Shown in pieces: positions 7,112-12,332 of a stretch of DNA of 12,441 nt (position 1 is the first letter of the stretch; each line of letters opens with the position of its first letter). This DNA comes from an uncultured Xanthobacteraceae bacterium (GTDB taxonomy: Bacteria; Pseudomonadota; Alphaproteobacteria; Rhizobiales; Xanthobacteraceae), in the NCBI GenBank assembly GCA_955652195.1, contig CATPBC010000248.1:1-12441 (forward strand), given 5' to 3'. A program made the position numbers and the translations under genes. The notes beneath the pieces are model-generated. The model was not told the origin of the DNA. It worked only from the letters and a program-made list of their open reading frames with translations, and did no database searches.

Positions 7112-7698
7112 TGCATGACCCTTGAGGCAGTGGCCGGCCGGGAGGTTGCCGTTTCCGCGGCATTCCATGCCGAACGCAGCATCGCGCGGGCGCGCGCCAA
7201 TCGCGACATGACCGTTCCCACCGGCACGCCGGCGATCTCGGCAATTTCCTGATAAGAAAGATCGTTGACCTCGCGCAGCACGATGGTTTCCCGAAACGGC
7301 TCGGGCAGCTCTGCAACCAGTTGGCGGATCGTGGCACTGTCCTGTTGGCGTAATATTAATTTTTCCGGCGAAGCTTGCGGCTCTTGCCACATTGGCATGT
7401 CCTCGGCCACCGCCTCGTCTTGCGCGAAGTCGGTCGGCACTTCCTCCTTGCCGCGGCGTGCGAACTCGGCGTTGCAGACGTTCCTCAAGATCGCCAATAG
7501 CCACGGTTTCATTGCCGGTCCCCGATAGCTATCGAAGTGGCGCAACGCCCGCAGATAACACTCCTGAACTGCATCCTCGGCGTCGGTCGGGTTACGCATG
7601 AGATAACGTGCCAGCGTGTAGACATCGTCGAGATGGGGTAATGCGGCGTCACGAAAACGCCGCATCTTTTCTTGTTCGGCAACTGCATCATTCGCCAT
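7108..7698 (-). CDS. ECF-family RNA polymerase sigma factor
   Basis: This 196-residue group 4 (extracytoplasmic function) sigma factor directs RNA polymerase to a specific promoter set. Region 2 includes LPHLDDVYTLARYLMRNP, the DAEDAVQECYLRAL core-binding helix and the -10 recognition segment ending KPWLLAILRNVC. After a variable acidic linker, region 4 carries LPEPFRETIVLREV and the helix-turn-helix LSYQEIAEIAGVPVGTVMSRLARAR that reads the -35. I start at ATG 7698; an in-frame GTG seven codons upstream (7719) is possible, and neither has a strong ribosome site. It lies 61 bases after the cupredoxin and overlaps the anti-sigma gene by four bases. The GGGAATAA promoter 5' of the metallophosphoesterase would make it autoregulated. 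The exact ECF group is not assignable by eye; FecR- and ChrR-type pairs are the alternatives. Confidence 0.95.
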   Translation of the reverse strand: MANDAVAEQEKMRRFRDAALPHLDDVYTLARYLMRNPTDAEDAVQECYLRALRHFDSYRGPAMKPWLLAILRNVCNAEFARRGKEEVPTDFAQDEAVAEDMPMWQEPQASPEKLILRQQDSATIRQLVAELPEPFRETIVLREVNDLSYQEIAEIAGVPVGTVMSRLARARAMLRSAWNAAETATSRPATASRVMQ

Positions 7699-7759
7699 CG
7701 TGTCGTGTCCGGCGTCCACGATATTTCATCGGTCCATGCTGCTGTAGCCGATTGTAGCA

Positions 7760-8128
7760 TTATTGCGTGGCGTTGCTGCCAGTTGTTGCTTCCACGACGA
7801 TCGAGCCCACCATTTGGGGGTGCAGATAGCAGAAGTACTGGTAGGTTCCGGGCGTAGTGAAGGTGAACGAATAGCTATCGTCGGTGTCCATCGCCGGCGA
7901 TTTTTTGAAGGCATTGTTCGACGCGGCGATGCCGTGGACGATGTCGTCCCGGTTGGTCCAGGTCACGGTGGTGCCGGCCTTCACCGTCAGCCCTTTTGGA
8001 TTGAAGATGAAGTTGTCGATGAACACCGTACCCGGCGTGGCTTCTGCCCGGGCAAACAGCACGCTGGCTGCAAGCACCGAGCCAATGGCAGCGCCGAGTA
8101 CGGAAGAAGCGATGAGGGGACGCAACAT
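7760..8128 (-). CDS. Periplasmic cupredoxin (plastocyanin/amicyanin-like, first cupredoxin)
   Basis: This 122-residue exported cupredoxin is probably a small periplasmic electron-transfer or copper-binding protein. A signal peptide occupies residues 1-28 (hydrophobic core 5-25, cleavage near ARA-EA). The mature domain starts GTVFIDNFIFNPKGLTVKAG, typical of amicyanin-like proteins. The type-1 copper ligands are all present: H65 (DDIVHG), C100, H103 and M106 in CYLHPQM, with Cys-x2-His-x2-Met spacing. The rest of the fold, TTPGTYQYFC and GSIVVEA, matches. AGAGAAC before ATG 8128 serves as a modest ribosome site. It lies 25 bases after the Tat metallophosphoesterase and 61 before the sigma factor, so it is co-transcribed with both. 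Its link with an ECF pair points to an envelope copper or redox function. Confidence 0.93.
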   Translation of the reverse strand: MLRPLIASSVLGAAIGSVLAASVLFARAEATPGTVFIDNFIFNPKGLTVKAGTTVTWTNRDDIVHGIAASNNAFKKSPAMDTDDSYSFTFTTPGTYQYFCYLHPQMVGSIVVEATTGSNATQ

Positions 8129-8153
8129 TTTGTTCTCTAAGCCTGTTGTTGTC

Positions 8154-9089
8154 TTAGCCTTGCAGCGGCGAGTCGACGATCGCGAGGCGCTGCTCGTTCT
8201 GTTTGAAGTTGACGTTGGCGATGCCGAGCATCTTCCGCAGCTGGTCTTCCGGCACTTTCATCGGGCCTGGTGACGGCGCCGTGCCGGGAGCGGGCTGCGG
8301 GAATGCGGTCGAACGCGCGGTGTGGAATGTGACGTTACCTTCCACCTTCTGCATCACCTGGTGGATATGGCCGTTGAGCACGGTCACCGAGCCGAACTTC
8401 TTGAGGTAGGACAAGGCCTGGGCGCTGTCGTCCGTGCCCCAGCCCCAGTCCTGATAGACCGTCCAGAGCGGGATATGCGCGAACAGCACGATCGGGGTAG
8501 ATGCCGAACGGCCTTTGACATCGTGCTCCAGCCATTCGAGCTGCTCGGTGCCGAGATTGCCCAAACCGCCAGCTTTGAGATCGAAGGTATTGACCAGTCC
8601 GATGAAATGCACGCCGTTGGCGTCGAAGCTGTACCAGCCGTGACCCTTGGCGGCCCGGCCGTAACGCTCTTGATAGATTTTGCGATCGGTATCGACGAAG
8701 TCGTGTTCGCCGGGCACGTAATGCACGTCGAGCCGCGACTGCGAAATGATGTGATCGGCGTCGTCGAATTCCTTTTCCTTCGACAGGTGGGTGATGTCGC
8801 CGGTGTGGATCATGAAGGCCGGCTTCTGCGGCAAGGCGCTGACCTTTTTGATCGCCTCTTCCAGCGTGCCGAGCGCGTTGGGATTGGCGGGCTTGTCAAA
8901 GCCGACATGACTGTCGCTGATCTGCAGGAAGGTGAGGCCCTTAGTCTCCGCCGCCTGCGCCTCGCCCATGATGCCAAGCGAGTGCGGCACGCCCCCCGAA
9001 ATTGTCCACAAAACGCCGGTGCCGCACCAGGTCATGCATTCCAGGACCTTGCGGCGGCTGACGCCGTCCCGATGATCGAATTCACTCAT
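8154..9089 (-). CDS. Tat-exported metallophosphoesterase
   Basis: This 311-residue calcineurin-like metallophosphoesterase hydrolyses phosphate esters at a dinuclear metal centre, here after folded export. SRRKVLECM (11-19) with a hydrophobic stretch ending near AQAA (44-47) is a twin-arginine signal. Metal motifs are in order: D59-x-H61 (ISDSH), G97-D98 (HTGDI), G127-E128-H129-D130, H205 (FAHIPLW) and G240-H241-I-H243. The usual GNHD reads GEHD: the metal-bridging Asn is Glu, which may alter metal preference. From memory, relatives in Bradyrhizobium share this, so it is probably a subfamily trait. ATG 9089 is preceded by AAGGAG (spacer about 7). It is the first gene of the operon with the cupredoxin, sigma and anti-sigma genes, behind a GGGAATAA promoter. 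The natural substrate is unknown. Confidence 0.93.
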   Translation of the reverse strand: MSEFDHRDGVSRRKVLECMTWCGTGVLWTISGGVPHSLGIMGEAQAAETKGLTFLQISDSHVGFDKPANPNALGTLEEAIKKVSALPQKPAFMIHTGDITHLSKEKEFDDADHIISQSRLDVHYVPGEHDFVDTDRKIYQERYGRAAKGHGWYSFDANGVHFIGLVNTFDLKAGGLGNLGTEQLEWLEHDVKGRSASTPIVLFAHIPLWTVYQDWGWGTDDSAQALSYLKKFGSVTVLNGHIHQVMQKVEGNVTFHTARSTAFPQPAPGTAPSPGPMKVPEDQLRKMLGIANVNFKQNEQRLAIVDSPLQG

Positions 9090-9152
9090 TGCGAATCTCC
9101 TTTTCAGCCGCCTCGTCCCCGGCCATTACGGCTATGCGGCTCCGTAAGATCA

Positions 9153-9179
9153 GATTGGTCGAAAACAGGCTTTATTCCC
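9153..9179 (-). promoter_or_regulatory. ECF-type promoter of the metallophosphoesterase-sigma operon
   Basis: On the minus strand GGGAATAA (9179-9172) is followed after 16 bases by ATC (9155-9153) and then, 63 bases later, by the metallophosphoesterase ATG. The arrangement fits an ECF -35/-10 pair. The operon encodes an ECF sigma, so positive autoregulation is expected. The same spaced motif precedes four other genes here. Confidence 0.65.
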
Positions 9180-9239
9180 GGTTTTGGCGGAGAATTCGGG
9201 GGGACGAAGCGCGCCGGGGACCATTCCGATTAGGAAAAA

Positions 9240-9417
9240 TCAAGTCTTTTCAATGCTCAATGTTTCGTATCGGTCCGCAACGGCATTCGGATCGGGTTTT
9301 TCGGCCTCGGGGGCCCAGAACCTGAAGCGCACGCCGACGGTTGGGTCGGTCGCTGAGGTGGTCGGGAAAGCTGTTGGCCAGGCCATTGCGCATTTGCAAA
9401 TACATGATGCCCGGCAT
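9240..9417 (-). pseudogene. Possible broken 3' end of an unknown gene
   Basis: On the minus strand a frame that reads MPGIMYLQMRNGLANSF changes, near 9350-9375, to one that reads on as VGVRFRFWAPEAEKPDP and ends at a stop at 9240. Joined by a one-base shift these read like the C-terminal end of a real protein, with GC-rich third positions. No family is recognised, there is no credible start, and a plus-strand frame also spans the region. It could be a gene remnant or pure shadow. Confidence 0.22.
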
Positions 9418-9579
9418 AAGCGTCCCAGCGTTCCGCGAAGCGGCGGATTTTTCCGGTCGCGATTCAATTTTTTGCAATCGCGCCGTCGACGGCTGGCGGG
9501 CGAAATCGAATTCGACACGCCGTGTAACAAATAATTTGTTGTTGCTGTGCCGGTCGCCACTCAAACGAGCCGATCCTTC

Positions 9580-9614
9580 TCCCCCTGTGGCCGTACGGCT
9601 ATCTAGTAGGGGGA
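9580..9614. repeat. Nested palindrome: 7-bp arms around a 10-bp palindrome
   Basis: TCCCCCT (9580-9586) pairs with AGGGGGA (9608-9614); inside lies the perfect palindrome GCCGTACGGC (9590-9599). Together they could form a two-level hairpin or a dimer binding site. No T-run adjoins it. It lies more than 200 bases from the nearest promoter candidate, and its role is unknown. Confidence 0.35.
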
Positions 9615-9827
9615 CGATGACGCCCATAGTTTTTTCAGAAAAATCACAAAAGTGTTTCGAAGATCATAAAAAATACCTTCGTAGGTTTGTTGGTCCAGGC
9701 GCACGGCCTGCTTTGCAACCGAGGAACAAAAAGCAAAGAGCGTGAATGATCGTAATTTATTCGTACGAGCCGTTCACAATTTGCTGATCGGGAATTTGTC
9801 TGATGCGACCTATCTATGACGCGCGCT

Positions 9828-9853
9828 GGGAATAATCTGATTGTTGGGCGATC
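9828..9853 (+). promoter_or_regulatory. ECF-type promoter of the 55-residue secreted peptide
   Basis: GGGAATAA (9828-9835) is followed after 15 bases by ATC (9851-9853). The extended -10 region, ATCTCT, resembles the GTCTCT of the cytochrome b561 promoter. The peptide ATG is 94 bases further on, giving a long leader. It is one of five matching promoters in the window. Confidence 0.6.
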
Positions 9854-9947
9854 TCTCCTGATGTGAGCCGCCACGGCGTCCTCATTCGATGCCGCGAATA
9901 GGTTCGCGAACTAACGATGGTACTGATCGCGAAAAAGGAGATCGACC

Positions 9948-10115
9948 ATGTTCAAGAAAACCACCGCCGCGCTTCTTGTTGTGACGGCGTTTGCGGCATC
10001 GATTGCGACGACAGCCACCGTCCTTGCCGCTGGTTCAAATGACCCTTCGAACCAGATTCCAGGCTATGACAGAAGCGGCCGCACGGTGCCGATTCCCAAT
10101 CCGGATCGGTCATAA
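9948..10115 (+). CDS. Small exported peptide, 55 residues, unknown function
   Basis: This gene encodes a 55-residue precursor. Residues 1-28 form a classic signal peptide: FKK positive end, Ala/Leu/Val core and a cleavage region VLAA near 25-28. The remaining 27-28 residues are hydrophilic, without Cys, and contain the Pro/Asn-rich tail RTVPIPNPDRS. AAGGAG lies 8 bases before the ATG, an excellent ribosome site. A strong intrinsic terminator follows within 50 bases, and a GGGAATAA promoter precedes it, so this is a complete single-gene unit despite its small size. I do not recognise a family. It may be an envelope stress peptide or signalling factor; the only firm inference is export and likely control by the local ECF sigma factor. 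Confidence 0.8.
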   Translation: MFKKTTAALLVVTAFAASIATTATVLAAGSNDPSNQIPGYDRSGRTVPIPNPDRS

Positions 10116-10162
10116 GATCTCAACACGCGGAAATGCGTAAGTTGAGTTGCCTCCCTGGCAAG

Positions 10163-10196
10163 ATAAGGCCGCCCCAGTGGCGGCCTTATTCTTTTC
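10163..10196 (+). terminator. Strong intrinsic terminator after the 55-residue peptide gene
   Basis: ATAAGGCCGCC (10163-10173) and GGCGGCCTTAT (10179-10189) form a perfect 11-bp stem with a 5-base loop (CCAGT), followed by a T-rich TCTTTT. It ends the peptide transcript and, because the stem is symmetric, could also stop the convergent transcript of the 84-residue gene. Confidence 0.85.
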
Positions 10197-10239
10197 GTGG
10201 TGCGCTGCGTCGAGAAAGAGAAACAAGTACGGAGTAGCG

Positions 10240-10266
10240 GCCAACGGACAGTTGAGGCCCGTTGGC
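10240..10266. repeat. 8-bp inverted repeat downstream of the 84-residue gene
   Basis: GCCAACGG (10240-10247) pairs with CCGTTGGC (10259-10266) across an 11-base loop, 20 bases past the stop of the minus-strand 84-residue gene. No T-run follows on the minus strand, so it is more likely an mRNA 3'-end stabilising hairpin or a weak terminator. Confidence 0.45.
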
Positions 10267-10286
10267 GCGTTGAATGGTACTATCGA

Positions 10287-10541
10287 TCAATAATTGTACA
10301 GATTGGTGTTATAGCCGGTGCTGCCGCCGCCAGTGGCCACCGGGCTATTGGGATTGGGAGCGCCGTAGGTCGGAGTGCGAAACGATCCAAAGGCGTTCGC
10401 GCCCTGACGCGCGGCCTTAGCCGCCTGACTGCCGTGGCCTGTCCCAGCTTTCCGGCTGTGCGCCGCTTCCGCAAGCGCAAGCGATCCGAACCCAAACGCC
10501 GCAGCCAGCGCCACAATTACGATTTTCGATCGACGAGTCAT
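10287..10541 (-). CDS. Small exported Gly/Ala/Asn-rich protein, 84 residues, unknown function
   Basis: This 84-residue precursor has a clear signal peptide: MTRRSK, a hydrophobic core (about 7-24) and cleavage after LAEA (about residue 26). The mature ~58 residues are low in hydrophobics and rich in Gly, Ala, Asn, Ser and Tyr, with a TPTYGAPNPNSP segment and a Tyr-ended tail YNTNLYNY. No Cys is present, and the composition suggests an unstructured or surface-adhering protein. GGAGA five bases before ATG 10541 supports the start. It converges on the 55-residue peptide gene; a hairpin and the shared terminator separate them. Unlike its neighbours it has no GGGAATAA upstream in its own orientation. 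No family is recognised. Confidence 0.75.
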   Translation of the reverse strand: MTRRSKIVIVALAAAFGFGSLALAEAAHSRKAGTGHGSQAAKAARQGANAFGSFRTPTYGAPNPNSPVATGGGSTGYNTNLYNY

Positions 10542-10739
10542 GACATTCTCCGGTGCTAAGCGAGCAGGTTCGCCCCCTCGCCACTAGCCACCAGATCGAA
10601 TTTGCGCCGCCGAATTCCATCACGGCTGCGTTAGGCGCGGATCAGGATTGCACTCAAGCTGCTATCGAGCTTCGCTGCGGCAATCGCTATCGAGTCATGC
10701 TCAATCGACTGACTGCTAAGCGAAAAATCTTCGTCGCGA

Positions 10740-11417
10740 TTATCGTCCAAACGAAGTCTGCGAATCGCGCGTGCCCAGCGAAAACTTACGAACGCTGCGC
10801 TGAATTCCGATAACAGGGGCCATTCGCTGAAGCACATTATCGCGAAGTACGAAGTAGTGAATAAGCGCAGCCACAGCATGGCCCATGATCAAGATCCCAA
10901 AAGTCCATGCGCCGATCCGGTGAGCAGACAAAAGTACGGTCCGCAGGGTCGGGAAGTGGGGCACCAGCGGTGGAACGTGCCACCAGAACAAAAGAAAGGA
11001 ACGCCCACGCGCAATCGTTGCGACGAAACCGGTTAGCGGTTGAACGATAAGAAGGGCATAGAGACAGTATTCGCTTATTTTAACAACCACGCGATGTATG
11101 TCGGTCATTTCGTCGGGAAACGGCGGCAATTTCGCATTGGTCATGCGCCACACGAGCCGGAAGGCAGTCGCCGCCCAAACACTCACTCCCAATGATCTGT
11201 GAATGCGAAGCATCAGCGCCTTGGTCATGTCGTCGTGCGACTGCGCGTGCCACAACGCTGTTGTTAGCAAACCGAGCACGACAAGAACCGTAACCCAGTG
11301 AAACGCTATAGTGACCCCGTCAAAAGATGTTCGTTTAGCTAATGGCACCGGTTGCATATTCGAGCATCGAGAGGATTCGACAGGGGCGTTCCTCTCCTGA
11401 GTGCTTAAGGCAGCCAT
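10740..11417 (-). CDS. Cytochrome b561 (CybB type), inner-membrane di-heme protein
   Basis: This 225-residue four-helix membrane cytochrome b of the bacterial CybB/YodB family passes electrons across the inner membrane, in known members between quinone and small oxidants such as superoxide. Four candidate heme ligands show the family spacing: H40 (AFHWV), H73 (RIHRSLG), H166 (SAHRIG) and H180 (MGHAVAALIHYF). The 33- and 14-residue pair spacings are close to those of E. coli CybB (34 and 14). Hydrophobic helices lie around 36-56, 74-92, 114-134 and 168-190. ATG 11417 has GGGAGCG upstream; an internal start at Met21 would also leave the helices intact, so the first 20 residues are less certain. 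A GGGAATAA promoter sits 63 bases upstream, back-to-back with that of the 114-residue gene. Confidence 0.92.
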   Translation of the reverse strand: MAALSTQERNAPVESSRCSNMQPVPLAKRTSFDGVTIAFHWVTVLVVLGLLTTALWHAQSHDDMTKALMLRIHRSLGVSVWAATAFRLVWRMTNAKLPPFPDEMTDIHRVVVKISEYCLYALLIVQPLTGFVATIARGRSFLLFWWHVPPLVPHFPTLRTVLLSAHRIGAWTFGILIMGHAVAALIHYFVLRDNVLQRMAPVIGIQRSVRKFSLGTRDSQTSFGR

Positions 11418-11480
11418 TTACGCGCTCCCAGCATCATTGACGACTAGCGACGCCAATCGCTGCAGGCGCCGATCAATAGA

Positions 11481-11506
11481 GACTGTGAAGCACGGCGATT
11501 ATTCCC
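11481..11506 (-). promoter_or_regulatory. ECF-type promoter of cytochrome b561
   Basis: On the minus strand GGGAATAA (11506-11499) is followed after 15 bases by GTC (11483-11481), in GTCTCT. The cytochrome ATG is 63 bases beyond, the same distance as in the metallophosphoesterase promoter. A matching plus-strand promoter begins 44 bases to the right. Confidence 0.62.
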
Positions 11507-11550
11507 GGTCCGTGCGCGAGACGCGTAGCGACAAAGCGTGATCATCTATT

Positions 11551-11577
11551 GGGAATAAATCTCCCCGAGTTGCAGTC
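11551..11577 (+). promoter_or_regulatory. ECF-type promoter of the 114-residue protein
   Basis: GGGAATAA (11551-11558) is followed after 16 bases by GTC (11575-11577), and 52 bases later by the ATG of the 114-residue gene. It forms a divergent pair with the cytochrome b561 promoter. Confidence 0.62.
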
Positions 11578-11629
11578 GGCCTGTAAGAATCCCCGATGGA
11601 TTCAAGAACGAGAAAATTGTGGAGGACAA

Positions 11630-11974
11630 ATGCCGCGGGCTCGAGCAGCTAATGCGGGTTCAGAAAAACGCGATCTTAGAAACGGCGTTCCATCGTCTGG
11701 AAGGAGAATTTATGTTTTCCGCTGCGATGAGAGTGGCCTTTATGCGTTCACGGCCGATCGCAAAGGCCGCATGCTGCCGTCGCAGATATACCCGCAGATC
11801 AGTTGGCGGTTTGAGCAAGCATTGACGCTGCGCTTTGACGGTAATTCATCGCGCGACAAGATCCTGCGAGCGACGCTGGACGGGGTCGCAAAGCACGGCT
11901 TTCACCTGATTCATGCAGCGATCTTTGGTGAGCTGCTAGGTTTCATCACACAAGGTAGCTGCGCGGCTCATTGA
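11630..11974 (+). CDS. Hypothetical protein, 114 residues, probably cytosolic
   Basis: No function is recognised. The first ~25 residues are basic and of low complexity. A compact domain follows from RIYVFRCDESGLYAFTADRK (26-45), which looks like a beta-hairpin, through LPSQIYPQISWRFEQALTL (49-67), to a helical end with KHGFHLIHAAIFGELLGF (88-105). It has two Cys (C32, C111), no signal peptide and no membrane helix. ATG 11630 has GGAGG just upstream (four-base spacer); an in-frame TTG at 11549 would start inside the promoter and is rejected. An overlapping frame with an AGGAGA-like site at about 11703 is weaker. The gene lies divergent to cytochrome b561 and has its own GGGAATAA promoter, so it likely belongs to the same ECF response. 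Confidence 0.75.
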   Translation: MPRARAANAGSEKRDLRNGVPSSGRRIYVFRCDESGLYAFTADRKGRMLPSQIYPQISWRFEQALTLRFDGNSSRDKILRATLDGVAKHGFHLIHAAIFGELLGFITQGSCAAH

Positions 11975-12048
11975 TCGATTTGGTGAGTTGTGAGGTCAAG
12001 CCATGTGCGAGCAACATGACAGTCATTGCCAATGGCTTTCTCTCACTC

Positions 12049-12075
12049 GGGAATAAACCGCTGAATAGCCAAGTC
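12049..12075 (+). promoter_or_regulatory. ECF-type promoter of the 48-residue secreted peptide
   Basis: GGGAATAA (12049-12056) is followed after 16 bases by GTC (12073-12075), and 87 bases later by the GTG start of the 48-residue peptide. Spacing and -10 core match the promoter of the 114-residue gene. Confidence 0.58.
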
Positions 12076-12162
12076 ACTGGGACGCAAACACACGCAATTC
12101 TGCAAAGTGTTGTGCAAGGTATTGAAGCGCGCGCATTCGGCCGCGGGATAGGAGATACGCGC

Positions 12163-12309
12163 GTGACAGCTAAAAAAGCCATTCTGGTTTTGCTGTTGCT
12201 TGCAAGCGCAACGACGGCCGTCTTTGCCAATGCGCCTGGCGGCTCTTACATCCAATGCGATCCCAAGAATCCACGTTCGCCCGTCAGGTGCACGCCCGAC
12301 GGGTGGTAG
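12163..12309 (+). CDS. Small exported two-cysteine peptide, 48 residues, unknown function
   Basis: This short gene starts at GTG 12163, with GGAGA seven bases upstream. The precursor has a strong signal peptide (TAKK positive end, six consecutive branched or Leu residues, cleavage after VFA at about residue 22). The mature peptide is about 26 residues, begins NAPGGSY, and has two Cys (C32, C43) ten residues apart with Asp-Pro and Arg-Pro turns between; it ends TPDGW. The two Cys could form a periplasmic disulfide or bind a metal. A longer in-frame upstream extension spans the promoter and is rejected. Its own GGGAATAA promoter ties it to the ECF regulon. I do not recognise the family, and so short a gene can be spurious, though signal peptide, ribosome site and promoter agree. 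Confidence 0.65.
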   Translation: MTAKKAILVLLLLASATTAVFANAPGGSYIQCDPKNPRSPVRCTPDGW

Positions 12310-12317
12310 CAGTTTCA

Positions 12318-12332
12318 GGCGAAGCTTTCGCC
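12318..12332. repeat. Short hairpin after the 48-residue peptide gene
   Basis: GGCGAA-GCT-TTCGCC forms a 6-bp stem with a 3-base loop, 8 bases past the stop codon. No T-run follows, so it is at best a weak terminator or an mRNA end structure. The remaining bases to the window end show no gene. Confidence 0.35.

Larger units (their letters stand above)
9090..9947. other. Long intergenic region between the metallophosphoesterase and the 55-residue peptide
   Basis: These 858 bases hold no intact gene. From left to right: a minus-strand ECF-like promoter (9153-9179), a possible broken 3' gene end (9240-9417), a nested palindrome (9580-9614), an AT-richer stretch (about 9630-9830) in which I see nothing definite, and a plus-strand ECF-like promoter (9828-9853) with a leader of about 90 bases. 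The open frames here are short and mutually overlapping. Confidence 0.6.

Noticed and set aside
9250..9627. 125-codon minus-strand frame 5' of the metallophosphoesterase operon as an intact gene
   Set aside because: No ribosome site or family, composition drifts to Arg-rich, and its end does not match the better C-terminal frame; kept only as a possible remnant.
11712..11825. Nested 37-codon frame starting ATG 11712 after AGGAGA inside the 114-residue gene
   Set aside because: The ribosome-like site is formed by two Arg codons of the larger frame, and the product is Arg-rich without features.
11971..12162. N-terminal extension of the 48-residue peptide back to 11971
   Set aside because: It would begin in the 114-residue gene and run through the GGGAATAA promoter; the signal peptide begins at the GTG with its own ribosome site.
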